Assembly (NCBI GenBank): GCA_964542585.1
Contig: CAZIUI010000004.1
Location: 85,136-149,135, forward strand
Length of the DNA: 64,000 nt
Source of the DNA: CAYYUA01 sp964542585
GTDB lineage: Bacteria > Bacteroidota > Bacteroidia > CAILMK01 > CAYYUA01
Reading direction: 5' to 3'
Each line of letters starts with the position of its first letter. The first letter of the stretch is position 1. Made by a program: the position numbers and the translations under genes. Shown piece by piece: positions 15,842 through 24,993 of the stretch. The notes below the pieces were generated by a model. It made no database searches and was not told the origin of the DNA. It saw only the letters and a list, made by a program, of their open reading frames with translations.

Positions 15842-18817
15842 TTATTCTAATAACATTTCAACATCATCCCTTGTAAGCTGATAACTTAGCTGTTGATTGG
15901 TTTGGATAACTTCCTTAACCAGCTCAGATTTTTCTTCCTGTAATTTTAGAATTTTTTCTTCAATCGTTCCTTTGGTTATAAACTTGTAAGCAATAACCCG
16001 TTTGTCCTGGCCTATTCTATGAGCGCGGTTAATGGCTTGTGATTCTGTGGCTGGGTTCCACCAGGGATCAGCTATGAAAACATAGTCCGCTTCCACCAAA
16101 TTCAAACCAACGCCACCTGCCTTTAGGGAGATAAGAAAAACGGGTTTATCAGGATCTTGTCTAAAATCTTGAATGATGGCTTCCCGGTTTTTGGCGCTAC
16201 CTGTAAGCATGGCGTAGCCAATACTTTTTTGGTCTAAAGAGGCTTTCAAAAAGTTTAGGTGCCTCACAAATTGGGAAAAGACAAGGATCTTATGGTTGGA
16301 TGCTGCTAGCTCTGCAACTTTTTGTAAGATTTCCTCAAACTTACTGGCCTCGCAGTCGTAGGAATTATTGACAAGTTGAGGATGATTAGAGGCCAACCGA
16401 AGCTGCGTAATACCCCTTAAGATCATGAATTGAGATTGCTTTAAACCGTAATAATCTACGTTGCCAAGGATCTGATTACGATAATACGATTTGATGCGGT
16501 CATACTCTTGCTGTTGCGCATCATTCATGATGCAATAGTGGGTTTTCTCGGTTAATTCCGGTAACTCTTCGGAAATCTCCTCTTTAGTTCTGCGTAATAA
16601 AAATGGCTTGATTAAAACCCGGAGCTTATCGCGTGTAGCCTCATCTTTACTTTTTTCAATAGGAATAACGTAGGTCTTTTTGAAAAAACGGTAACTACCT
16701 AAAAGGCCGGGATTCAAAAAGGCCATCTGAGACCACAGGTCTATTAAACTGTTTTCAATGGGGGTTCCCGTAAGTACTAGCCTGTAACGGGTATTTAATT
16801 GCTTAACAGTAGAAGCCGATTTAGAGGACGGATTTTTTATTACCTGACTCTCATCCAGTATGATGTAGTTGAACTGATACCGTTCCAACAATTTACGGTC
16901 ATTCCGGGCTAAACCATAGGTTGTAAGAATCACATCATAGTGCTCAAACCAGCGGATGAGGTCACCCCGGTCGTTACCGGTGTAAACAAGGCAACTCAAC
17001 TGCGGGGTGAACTTTAATATTTCAGCACGCCAATTGTGCAATAGGGAGGCCGGCATGATGACCAAATTCATGCGGCCTTTATTTTTCCTTTGATATTGGT
17101 CATCTGCTAATGCTTCGGTCTCTTCTTTGTCTTTTAGAAGTACAGCTAGGGTTTGGAGGGTTTTGCCTAAGCCCATATCATCTGCCAGGCAGCCTCCAAA
17201 TCCTTGTTCTCGTAAGAACATTAGCCAATTATAGCCTGTACGTTGGTAATCCCTTAAGGTGACATTGAGGGTGCTTGGTAGGGGTTTATTTTCCTCCTCC
17301 TTGGCCTCTAAATTCCTCAGTGCCTCGATGTAAGATCCATTGTTTAGCGCTTTACCATTGCCCCCTTCGCCCTCTAGGAGACGGTAGTGATGCTTGCGTA
17401 GGTGCAGAATATCTTCATTACCGGTAACCGACAGGAATTCAAACAAATCCGAATACTGACTAAACCAACTTTCAGGCAATAAAGCAACTTCCCCGGAAGG
17501 TAACGGATATTCCCGTATTCCTTGCTCTATGTAGGGCTTAAGCCATAAAAAAGGTATGCTGTAATTGCCAAAGTAAACCCTAGCCTGAACATCAAACCAA
17601 TCCCTATCCTTTGGGTTGTCTGATAGATCCATCACTAACTCAGGTGTTCCAACGTAAAACTGGGTTTCTGCTTGTGATTGATAGATGGTAAAGCCCGAGG
17701 CTTCCAGCTCTATTTTACAAGCTTTCAGCCAATCCAATAAAGGCTGAAACAGTGCCACATCAGATGTAGAAGGGCGATAGGCCTCCTGGCCGTGAGGATT
17801 GCTTGGACTAAAATAGGAATCGCGATAATTGATCAGGCCTCGCTGTTGGAGTTGTTCTAAATGGTTTTTTTCAACATTAAAATTCCTTTCAACCTTTGAA
17901 AAATGATAGGTGTCTCCTGATTCGTCTAAGCTCAACTTGAAATTACGCTGTTCATGAGCATAAAAAGTAGTCTCATCCCCATACTCAAAGGTTAGTATAA
18001 ATGCGGGGTTCCCTGCTAGATCCCTGGAAAGGCTAAGCACAGGATCAGGTAACGGTGTTTTTTTCCGGATACTAAAACCAGAAGCTTCTACATAGTGATT
18101 TTCTAAAACCTGCGGAATGAATTTGCGATAGAACTCTGGTTCTGAACGGGAAGGTATTTGTAAGCTACCTCTTTTTAAGAAAGGTTTTAGCTTTTTCCCA
18201 TCTAGCTTATCAGAAAACGAAAGCAGGTTATTATTGACTAAGGCCCAACATGGTTTTACGGTAATTAAGCGTGATTTTTCATCACAAAGTTTGATGAGGC
18301 CGAGGTCAGACTGCCTGATTGTAGGGTAATAAATGGTTCCTTGCTCTCGCTTTTTAAAATGAAAATGGACAGATGCTTCTTCTGATTTGACCGTAACTAC
18401 TTCTGAAGTAGGATTACCACTCCGGCTATTGATGTATAACCAGCCATGCTCCTCCTGGATGAGCTTTAGAACATAAGCCACACGTTTATCCAGAAAAGGT
18501 TGTACAACTTGCTCTTTGAAATCCTCTGATAGTCCAACCTTTAAGAATTCAGCAGGTCGGTTTTTATTTTTTTTACCAAATCGCTTAGCCAGAGCTTGAT
18601 GTGAATATTCATCCATGACTTTAATTAATTCCTCATCTACAGGCGCCAAACGCTTGTAGAAGCTGTAGATGTTGCTTTCATGGATACGCTGGTAGGATAG
18701 CGTGGGGTTTCCAACCTCATTCAATTGTACAACAAAAGGCTCTACAACAGCCCCCACCTGGGAAAATGGATTAAGGCTATAAACCAGTTTAAATGATTGA
18801 TTTACTTGAACTGCCAC
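15842..18817 (-). CDS. SNF2-family DEAD/DEAH-box helicase
   Basis: 991 residues with a GTG start. The first ~510 residues are an uncharacterised bacterial SNF2-associated region. The C-terminal half carries the full Swi2/Snf2 motor: CLADDMGLGKTLQTLAVL (Walker A, near residue 545), VIMPASLLHNW, TTYGLARND, DESQ (motif II, near 655), LTGTPIENSLIDLWSQMAFL, then VFSQFVRHLNFL, LISLKAGGVGLNLVEADYV and the arginine finger QAINRAHRIGQDKRV (near 930). It should be an ATP-driven DNA translocase remodelling protein-DNA or RNA polymerase complexes. No nuclease domain or defence partner is nearby, and dapF lies 107 bp upstream on the same strand, so a housekeeping role is more likely than phage defence. 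Confidence 0.93.
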   Translation of the reverse strand: MAVQVNQSFKLVYSLNPFSQVGAVVEPFVVQLNEVGNPTLSYQRIHESNIYSFYKRLAPVDEELIKVMDEYSHQALAKRFGKKNKNRPAEFLKVGLSEDFKEQVVQPFLDKRVAYVLKLIQEEHGWLYINSRSGNPTSEVVTVKSEEASVHFHFKKREQGTIYYPTIRQSDLGLIKLCDEKSRLITVKPCWALVNNNLLSFSDKLDGKKLKPFLKRGSLQIPSRSEPEFYRKFIPQVLENHYVEASGFSIRKKTPLPDPVLSLSRDLAGNPAFILTFEYGDETTFYAHEQRNFKLSLDESGDTYHFSKVERNFNVEKNHLEQLQQRGLINYRDSYFSPSNPHGQEAYRPSTSDVALFQPLLDWLKACKIELEASGFTIYQSQAETQFYVGTPELVMDLSDNPKDRDWFDVQARVYFGNYSIPFLWLKPYIEQGIREYPLPSGEVALLPESWFSQYSDLFEFLSVTGNEDILHLRKHHYRLLEGEGGNGKALNNGSYIEALRNLEAKEEENKPLPSTLNVTLRDYQRTGYNWLMFLREQGFGGCLADDMGLGKTLQTLAVLLKDKEETEALADDQYQRKNKGRMNLVIMPASLLHNWRAEILKFTPQLSCLVYTGNDRGDLIRWFEHYDVILTTYGLARNDRKLLERYQFNYIILDESQVIKNPSSKSASTVKQLNTRYRLVLTGTPIENSLIDLWSQMAFLNPGLLGSYRFFKKTYVIPIEKSKDEATRDKLRVLIKPFLLRRTKEEISEELPELTEKTHYCIMNDAQQQEYDRIKSYYRNQILGNVDYYGLKQSQFMILRGITQLRLASNHPQLVNNSYDCEASKFEEILQKVAELAASNHKILVFSQFVRHLNFLKASLDQKSIGYAMLTGSAKNREAIIQDFRQDPDKPVFLISLKAGGVGLNLVEADYVFIADPWWNPATESQAINRAHRIGQDKRVIAYKFITKGTIEEKILKLQEEKSELVKEVIQTNQQLSYQLTRDDVEMLLE

Positions 18818-18841
18818 CTTTTTCGTTTTAAGTCAAACACA

Positions 18842-18849
18842 CAAATGTA
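18842..18849 (-). promoter_or_regulatory. -7 promoter element of the SNF2 helicase
   Basis: TACATTTG on the minus strand, 25 nt before the GTG start. No -33 box at normal spacing. Confidence 0.4.
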
Positions 18850-18923
18850 CACCATAAATAAGATATAGCGATGAAAACAAACTTCAAGATTCCTTAAGTA
18901 CGAAAAAATGATTAGAATTTTTG

Positions 18924-19727
18924 CTAAAAAGATATAAAACCATCAAAAACATGCCTTGCTGGACCAGTAATGGTTATGAAAGATGCTTGAAAAGGTTCAA
19001 AGCTCCTTATATGGTATTCTATGGTGAGAGTGCCGCCTTCCGTTTCTACGTGAACCGGCCCTGTAGCTTTTTTCTGCTGATAGGCATAGCCCAGGGCCGC
19101 GGCTACTACACCTGTTCCACATGATAAAGTTTCATCTTCCACGCCCCTTTCATAAGTCCTAACATATAGGTAATTAGGATGCTTTTCGCCAATAAAATTT
19201 ACATTTATGCCTTTTTCTTTAAATGCCTGGTCATACCGAATATATCCTCCGGCTGAACCAACGTCTTTTTCTTTGATGGTCCTTGGATCATCAAAAACCA
19301 GATAATGAGGAGATCCTGTGTCGAGTATGAACCCCGTATTATCCGCTTTCATGCCTGTAACTGATTGCATGGTTAAAGTGATAGACTGATCCTCATTTAC
19401 GGATGCTTTATGCCATCCATCTGCAGCAGTGAAATACAATTCACGGCTGTTACTATATCCTTTGTTCCAGGCAAAATGAGCAAAACAACGCCCACCATTC
19501 CCGCACATGGAAGCTAATCCGCCATCCGCATTGTAATAAACCATTTCTAGCTCATGCTCCTCACTTATCCGCAATAGGATCAATCCATCAGCACCAATGC
19601 CATACCGCCGGTGGCATAACCAGGCTACAAGCTCTTTTTTGGAAGCCGGAAAAGTACCCTTAGGGTCTTCAATTAGTATAAAATCGTTACCAGTACCCTG
19701 GTATTTGAAAAAGGAAGTTTTTTCCAA
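18924..19727 (-). CDS. dapF: Diaminopimelate epimerase
   Basis: Interconverts LL- and meso-diaminopimelate for lysine and peptidoglycan synthesis, using two cysteines as acid and base. Both are visible: MCGNGGRCFAHF and TLSCGTGVVAAALGYAY. Other hallmarks are FFKYQGTGNDFILIED at the N-terminus and TGSPHYLVF in the middle. I chose a TTG start at 19727 because LEKTSFFKYQGTGNDF lines up with the usual N-terminus and there is no ATG close by. The next ATG (19784) would add 19 unlikely residues. The length is about 267 residues, normal for the family. Confidence 0.93.
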   Translation of the reverse strand: MEKTSFFKYQGTGNDFILIEDPKGTFPASKKELVAWLCHRRYGIGADGLILLRISEEHELEMVYYNADGGLASMCGNGGRCFAHFAWNKGYSNSRELYFTAADGWHKASVNEDQSITLTMQSVTGMKADNTGFILDTGSPHYLVFDDPRTIKEKDVGSAGGYIRYDQAFKEKGINVNFIGEKHPNYLYVRTYERGVEDETLSCGTGVVAAALGYAYQQKKATGPVHVETEGGTLTIEYHIRSFEPFQASFITITGPARHVFDGFISF

Positions 19728-19849
19728 GATTGTTGCATTAATCCATAAACTGCAAAAATACAAAGCTTTATCGCCCTTCTCCACAGCATTTGTAAATAAG
19801 GTTCAGCTAAGGTAGGCACAGTTGTTGAAATTATTTAACTAAAAACTCT

Positions 19850-21346
19850 ATGGCTCAACTCAATGTCAAAACCATACTTGTGATGTTGGCAGCTGCCATT
19901 ACTGGCGGTATTGTTAGTTTAGGGGGATATACCCTTTTAGCGGAAAAGCAGCCAACAAAAAAAGTTATTTACAAAGACACGGTTACTGATAAAGCTCTTA
20001 ACAAAAAATCCGGTACTGGTACAAGTGCCAAGTTAACCGATTATAAACTACGGGATAAAAGCAGTAAAATTCCCTCTTTCAATTTTAAGGGCGTATCTAA
20101 GAAGGTGCTTCCAACCGTTGTTCACATTAAAACAAGCATAAAAGTACAACGAGGTCAAAGCCGCCTACCGTTTTTTGATAAGTTTCCAAGAATGCGCAAA
20201 GGGTCTGGCTCAGGGGTCATTTACAACGAAAAAGGTTACATTATAACTAACAACCACGTAGTTGAAAATGCATCTAAAATCAAGGTAACGCTTCACAACA
20301 AACGAACTTACGAGGCAGACATTGTAGGAACGGATAAGTCAACGGACCTGGCAGTACTTAAAATTGACGCAGACAAACTAAAAGCTGTGGACATCGGCAA
20401 TTCTGATAAACTTTCAATTGGTGAATGGGTTTTAGCGGTCGGGAATCCTTTCAACCTTACCAGTACCATAACAGCAGGTATTGTCAGTGCTAAGGCCAGA
20501 AACCTTAACCTGCTTGGAGGTGGAACGCACATAGAAAGTTTTATCCAAACTGATGCAGCTGTCAATCCCGGTAATAGTGGTGGAGCTTTGGTCAATTCAA
20601 ATGGGGATTTAATAGGGATCAATACAGCCATAGCGTCCAAGACTGGAGAATATGCCGGTTACGCCTTTGCTATCCCCACTTCCATTGTCACCAAGGTAGC
20701 AGACGATATTATTAAATATGGGGATGTAAAAAGAGGTTTCCTGGGCGTTTCTATTAGGAATGTGAATGATAAGATTGCTGACAAGAAGAATCTAGATAAT
20801 ATACGGGGTGCGCTAGTTGCTGGTTTAATGGAAAACAGTGCTGCCCGTAAAGCAGGAATTCAAAAAGGTGATGTTGTAATCAGCATCAATGGTGAAATGA
20901 TTAACTCTGTCCCTGAGCTTCAAGCTATTATTGGCCAAAAGCATCCAGGGGATCAAGTTAAAGTCACCGTTTTAAGAGATGGAGAAAAAATCACTAAAAA
21001 GGTAACCCTGACAAATAAAAATGGTGCTCCCAGAATTGTAGAAAAAGAAAACAAGGAAAAAATAAACAAGAATATCGGGGCCAAACTCAAACCTTTAAGT
21101 GCTGAAACTAAAACCCGTTTGGATATCGGCTTTGGCGTTAGGGTTGCTGAAGTGAAGGGAGGTAAATTTGCAGAAGTTGGAATTCCGGAAGACTTCATTA
21201 TCATGAAAATCAACAACGCCAAGGTTGATAAACCAAAAGATGTATACCAAATAATAAATCGCATTAAACAAAAAGACGGTGGGATTTTGATCAAAGGCCT
21301 GAATCCTGATGGCTCAAAAGGATACTACGGATTTGGCCTTCAATAA
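19850..21346 (+). CDS. DegP/HtrA-type periplasmic serine protease
   Basis: 498 residues. An N-terminal membrane anchor or uncleaved signal (ILVMLAAAITGGIVSLGGY) is followed by a linker of about 40 residues and a trypsin-like domain. Its triad can be read as His136 (IITNNHVVEN), Asp166 (STDLAVLKID) and Ser243 (NPGNSGGALV). Two PDZ domains follow, the first with RGFLGVSIRNV and AARKAGIQKGDVVISING, the second degenerate from about residue 395. DegP family members degrade or refold damaged envelope proteins. The gene is divergent from dapF and is followed by a terminator. Confidence 0.94.
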   Translation: MAQLNVKTILVMLAAAITGGIVSLGGYTLLAEKQPTKKVIYKDTVTDKALNKKSGTGTSAKLTDYKLRDKSSKIPSFNFKGVSKKVLPTVVHIKTSIKVQRGQSRLPFFDKFPRMRKGSGSGVIYNEKGYIITNNHVVENASKIKVTLHNKRTYEADIVGTDKSTDLAVLKIDADKLKAVDIGNSDKLSIGEWVLAVGNPFNLTSTITAGIVSAKARNLNLLGGGTHIESFIQTDAAVNPGNSGGALVNSNGDLIGINTAIASKTGEYAGYAFAIPTSIVTKVADDIIKYGDVKRGFLGVSIRNVNDKIADKKNLDNIRGALVAGLMENSAARKAGIQKGDVVISINGEMINSVPELQAIIGQKHPGDQVKVTVLRDGEKITKKVTLTNKNGAPRIVEKENKEKINKNIGAKLKPLSAETKTRLDIGFGVRVAEVKGGKFAEVGIPEDFIIMKINNAKVDKPKDVYQIINRIKQKDGGILIKGLNPDGSKGYYGFGLQ

Positions 21347-21379
21347 GGGCTGATGCTCAAAATGCCATAACTTATGCCT

Positions 21380-21415
21380 AAAGCCTGGCTTGCCTTTCCG
21401 CATGCCGGGCTTTTT
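21380..21415. terminator. Terminator between the htrA-type gene and radA
   Basis: Arms AAAGCCTGGC (21380-21389) and GCCGGGCTTT (21404-21413) pair with one T-G wobble and are followed by a T run on the plus strand. It lies between convergent genes. Confidence 0.75.
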
Positions 21416-22779
21416 CAATTAAAAAGCATACCTAGCATAACTTCGAGGTTACCAACAGCCTGTATAGTTATAGCATTGTGAGCCTGTTCTAAATGCTTCT
21501 GGTTAAACCGTGAGATGTAGATCTCCTTAAAGCCTAATTTTTCTGCTTCGTTGATGCGTTTTTCCACTTGCTGTATTGGTCGGATTTCTCCGGAAAGGCC
21601 AACCTCTCCAGCAACACAGGTATCATCACTAACGGGTATATCGTAGTAAGAGGAGGCGAGTGCTACTGCCACACTTAGGTCAGATGAAGGATCCTCAATC
21701 TTCATTCCTCCGGCTACATTAAGGAAGATGTCAGAACTGGACAACTTTAAGCCGCAGCGTTTCTCAAGAACGGCAAGGATCATGTTTAGCCGCTTACTAT
21801 CGATCCCGGTTGTAGCTCGCTGAGGAGTCCCATAAGAAGTTGGCGCAACCAGTGCTTGGATCTCTGTAAGCATAGGCCGGATCCCTTCTAAAGTCGCAGC
21901 AATGGCTATCCCGCTAAGAAGCTTATCCCTTTGAGATAGTAAAATTTCTGAAGGGTTATCAACAGTTCTTAACCCGTGGCTCATCATTTCGTAAATACCG
22001 ATTTCAGCAACGGAGCCAAATCGGTTTTTAATCGTGCGAAGGATCCGGTAGTTGTAATGGGCCTCTCCTTCAAAATAAAGGACCGTATCCACCATATGCT
22101 CTAAAACTTTAGGTCCGGCAATAAAGCCTTCTTTGGTTATATGGCCAACCAGGATAACGGCTATCTGCTGCTGTTTTGCCCAACGTTGAAGGTAAGCAGT
22201 AGCCTCTCTAATCTGGGGGATACTTCCGGCTGTGCTTTCTACCTCTTGGCTCGTGATAGTTTGAATAGAGTCCAGGATAACAATGGTGGGTTGTAGCCTT
22301 TGTATTTGCTCTATAACCGTTTCCAGTGCTGTTTCCGGAAGGAGATAACACGCAGGATTTGGTGAACCAACCCTGGAGGCACGAATTTTAATCTGGTTGT
22401 AGCTTTCTTCCCCCGTTACGTAAAGGATGGTTTCTTGCTGATCCAGTGCTAGTTGTAAAAGCAGGGTAGATTTCCCGATACCCGGTTCACCACCAATTAA
22501 AACCAGCGAGCCAGGAACAATACCTCCGCCCAGTACCCGGTTTAGCTCATGATCGATGGTCTGTACCCTGCTAACCGCATCGAGCTCAAAGTCCGTCAGT
22601 GGTTGTGCTGCTTGCTTTGTCCCGGACGCAGGGGTTAGGGATGATGATGATTCACGAGTGCCCGCAATTGGCTCTTCTATAAAACTGTTCCAGCTGCCAC
22701 AAGTAGGACATTGACCACGCCAGTTTACGGAGGTGTTGCCACATTCCTGGCATACATAAGTGCTTTTACGTTTGGCCAT
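21415..22779 (-). CDS. radA: DNA repair protein RadA (Sms)
   Basis: A RecA-like hexameric ATPase that promotes branch migration during homologous recombination. About 454 residues from the ATG at 22779 (MAKRKSTYVCQECG); an earlier in-frame start adds three residues. It shows the N-terminal four-cysteine zinc finger (CQECG, CPTCGSW), Walker A GGEPGIGKSTLL, the RadA-specific motif KNRFGSVAEIGIYEM and the C-terminal Lon-like domain (DPSSDLSVAVALASSYYD, VGLSGEIRPI). All conserved features are present and the length is normal. Confidence 0.97.
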   Translation of the reverse strand: MAKRKSTYVCQECGNTSVNWRGQCPTCGSWNSFIEEPIAGTRESSSSLTPASGTKQAAQPLTDFELDAVSRVQTIDHELNRVLGGGIVPGSLVLIGGEPGIGKSTLLLQLALDQQETILYVTGEESYNQIKIRASRVGSPNPACYLLPETALETVIEQIQRLQPTIVILDSIQTITSQEVESTAGSIPQIREATAYLQRWAKQQQIAVILVGHITKEGFIAGPKVLEHMVDTVLYFEGEAHYNYRILRTIKNRFGSVAEIGIYEMMSHGLRTVDNPSEILLSQRDKLLSGIAIAATLEGIRPMLTEIQALVAPTSYGTPQRATTGIDSKRLNMILAVLEKRCGLKLSSSDIFLNVAGGMKIEDPSSDLSVAVALASSYYDIPVSDDTCVAGEVGLSGEIRPIQQVEKRINEAEKLGFKEIYISRFNQKHLEQAHNAITIQAVGNLEVMLGMLFN

Positions 22780-22926
22780 GTTTCTCACCGCATTTCGTTG
22801 GATCGAAAATACTAATTAAGTCCTTCATAAACCCCGTTTGGCTGGGATACCAGAAAATCTACAATGCCCAACTCAGGGCTTTTTTAGGTTTCTAGTCTAC
22901 GATAATTTTCCTAAAATTGCAGGTAT

Positions 22927-23877
22927 ATGGATAAAAGCGCTTCCATGATCAAAACGGTTATTGGGGAACTTCTGAGGGAGAAAGCATGTGTGATCATACC
23001 GCACTTTGGGGCGCTAATGACAACGCGTACAAGTGCAAGAATAGACAAAGCAAAACAAGCTATTCATCCACCGGGAACTGAAGTAATTTTTAACAGTGGT
23101 TTGACTACCAATGATGGGCTTTTAGCGCAGCGTTTAGCGGATAAGGAAAGGATATCCTTTGCGGAAGCCCTCAACAAACTCCAAGAGGAAGTTGATACCT
23201 GGAAAAGTGAATTAGCAGATGGGGAACCTGTTCGGCTTTCCGGCATTGGCATTTTTAATAAAAGTGGTTCTACAAGTATTCACTTTACGCCTGATAGAAA
23301 AGGTGCTTTTAGACCAGATACTTACGGTTGCAATACGGTGGGACTTACACCCGTGAAAAGAAGTCCTCAGCGCTTGAAGAAGGTCAAAAGCAAACATAAG
23401 CCCAGAAAGGTCCAAGAAAGCTTGACGCCTTCGCCGTTTATTTTGGCGCCAGTTAGTGTCTTGATTACCGCTATCCTCTTAGCAATAGGACTCAATGTGC
23501 CGATTTTCAATTTCGGGGATGGCCCAAAAGGAAGCCTTGCTCCAATGGATCAGGCAAATTCCTTATCAGCCATCCCAACCAACAATGCTACGGCTAACGA
23601 TTCTGATAAAAGCGCACTACCGGAACGTCATCAGGCAACTTTCCATGTGATTGCCGGCTCCTTCAAGCAAAAGCAAAATGCCCGCGAGCGAGCTAATAGG
23701 TTAAAAAATCAAGGATATCAAACGGCCATATTAGATGGTAATAATGGCTTTCACCGCGTGAGCGTCAATCATTACCAAGACTCCGTAAAGGCTATGGCAT
23801 TGGTTCAGGATTTCAAGCATAATGGGCAGGAACCAGACGCTTGGTTACTTAAAATTTCCCATCAACGAACCCAATAA
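22927..23877 (+). CDS. HU-like / SPOR domain inner-membrane protein
   Basis: 316 residues in three parts. Residues 1-125 resemble the CCDC81-type prokaryotic HU domain pair (IGELLREKACVIIPHFGALMT; VIFNSGLTTNDGLLAQRLA; EPVRLSGIGIFNKSG), here probably used for protein or DNA contact rather than nucleoid packing. A single membrane segment lies near residue 175 (SPFILAPVSVLITAILLAIGL). The C-terminal 75 residues form a SPOR domain (FHVIAGSFKQKQNARERANRL), which in other proteins binds denuded peptidoglycan. The gene ends 6 bp before exbB, so it is probably the first gene of that operon. It may tie the Ton or Tol-like motor to the cell wall; this is inference. Confidence 0.85.
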   Translation: MDKSASMIKTVIGELLREKACVIIPHFGALMTTRTSARIDKAKQAIHPPGTEVIFNSGLTTNDGLLAQRLADKERISFAEALNKLQEEVDTWKSELADGEPVRLSGIGIFNKSGSTSIHFTPDRKGAFRPDTYGCNTVGLTPVKRSPQRLKKVKSKHKPRKVQESLTPSPFILAPVSVLITAILLAIGLNVPIFNFGDGPKGSLAPMDQANSLSAIPTNNATANDSDKSALPERHQATFHVIAGSFKQKQNARERANRLKNQGYQTAILDGNNGFHRVSVNHYQDSVKAMALVQDFKHNGQEPDAWLLKISHQRTQ

Positions 23878-23883
23878 AATAAC

Positions 23884-24579
23884 ATGTTAATTAATCTACT
23901 TCAGATTACGCAAGACACCCTTAATCAACAGCAAGGAGGCAGTCAGCAAGGAGCTGCCGAGCTTTCCATGTTTGAGCTCTTGCTTAAAGGAGGGTGGATC
24001 ATGGTACCCCTTATTATTCTAGCAGTCGTGGCAGTGTATATTTTCATTGAACGTTACCTTACCATTAAAAAAGCATCTCGTATTGATCGTAATTTTATGA
24101 ATAAAATTCGTGACATGGTTGTCAATGACAACATCGAGGGTGCTAAACAATTGTGTAAAAACCACGATACTCCGGTGGCAAGGATGGTGGAAAAAGGGAT
24201 TTCTGGTATTGGCCGTCCACTAAAGGATATTTCGGCATCCATTGAAAATGCTGGCACGCTTGAAGTTTTTAAACTGGAAAAAAATACCGCCACGCTTGGT
24301 ACCATTTCCGGTGCAGCTCCAATGATCGGGTTTTTAGGCACGGTTACGGGGATGATCAAAGCCTTTTACCAGCTATCGGTAGCCGGAAGTAATATAGAGC
24401 CATCTATGTTAGCCGGTGGTATTTATGAGGCCATGGTTACAACTGCCACAGGCTTGGCGATTGGTATTATTGCCTACATTGCGTACAACTACCTGGCTAC
24501 GCAAATAGAAAAAATCGTTTACAAGATGGAAGCTACAACAGTGGAATTCATTGATATCCTTCAAGAACCTGCTGAGTAA
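23884..24579 (+). CDS. exbB: ExbB/TolQ/MotA-family proton channel subunit
   Basis: 231 residues with three membrane segments: about 32-52 (GWIMVPLIILAVVAVYIFIE), about 140-160 (GAAPMIGFLGTVTGMIKAF) and about 180-205 (MVTTATGLAIGIIAYIAYNYL). The MotA/TolQ/ExbB signature is clear. With ExbD it forms the proton-driven motor that energises TonB at the outer membrane. It is preceded closely by the HU/SPOR gene and followed by exbD 9 bp later. A TolQ assignment cannot be excluded, but a TonB-like third partner favours ExbB. Confidence 0.93.
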   Translation: MLINLLQITQDTLNQQQGGSQQGAAELSMFELLLKGGWIMVPLIILAVVAVYIFIERYLTIKKASRIDRNFMNKIRDMVVNDNIEGAKQLCKNHDTPVARMVEKGISGIGRPLKDISASIENAGTLEVFKLEKNTATLGTISGAAPMIGFLGTVTGMIKAFYQLSVAGSNIEPSMLAGGIYEAMVTTATGLAIGIIAYIAYNYLATQIEKIVYKMEATTVEFIDILQEPAE

Positions 24580-24588
24580 ACCCATAGC

Positions 24589-24981
24589 ATGGCTATTAAA
24601 AGAAGAACCAAAGTTACAGCCACTTACAACATGTCCTCACTAACGGACATTGTTTTTTTATTGTTGATCTTTTTTATGCTTACATCGTCTTTTGTAACGC
24701 CCAATGCCCTTAAGCTTATACTTCCACAGTCTTCTAGTTCATCGGTATCAAAACAGACGGTAACCGTCTCCATAACCAAGGATATTGAATACTACGTAGG
24801 CCAGAATCAAGTGAAATTCAAAAACCTTCAAAAAGCGATCGCTAAAAAGGTTAGTCAAAATAAAGGGAAAACCGTTGTGCTTGCCTCCGATAAAACAGTT
24901 CCGGTCAACGAGATTGTTAAGGTTATGAATATTGGCAATGAAATTGATGCACGGGTAATCCTTGCAACCGAACCAGAATAA
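24589..24981 (+). CDS. exbD: ExbD/TolR-family motor subunit
   Basis: 130 residues: a short cytoplasmic tail, one membrane segment (SLTDIVFLLLIFFMLTSSFV) carrying the conserved proton-binding aspartate (Asp18), and a periplasmic domain ending in NEIDARVILATEPE. It works with the ExbB-type protein encoded just before it. No pal or tolB gene is nearby. Confidence 0.93.
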   Translation: MAIKRRTKVTATYNMSSLTDIVFLLLIFFMLTSSFVTPNALKLILPQSSSSSVSKQTVTVSITKDIEYYVGQNQVKFKNLQKAIAKKVSQNKGKTVVLASDKTVPVNEIVKVMNIGNEIDARVILATEPE

Positions 24982-24993
24982 TAGGCGATAACG

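Noticed and set aside
15842..18817. SNF2 helicase as part of a phage-defence system
   Set aside because: No nuclease, methyltransferase or DISARM/Zorya-type partner is adjacent; neighbours are housekeeping genes.
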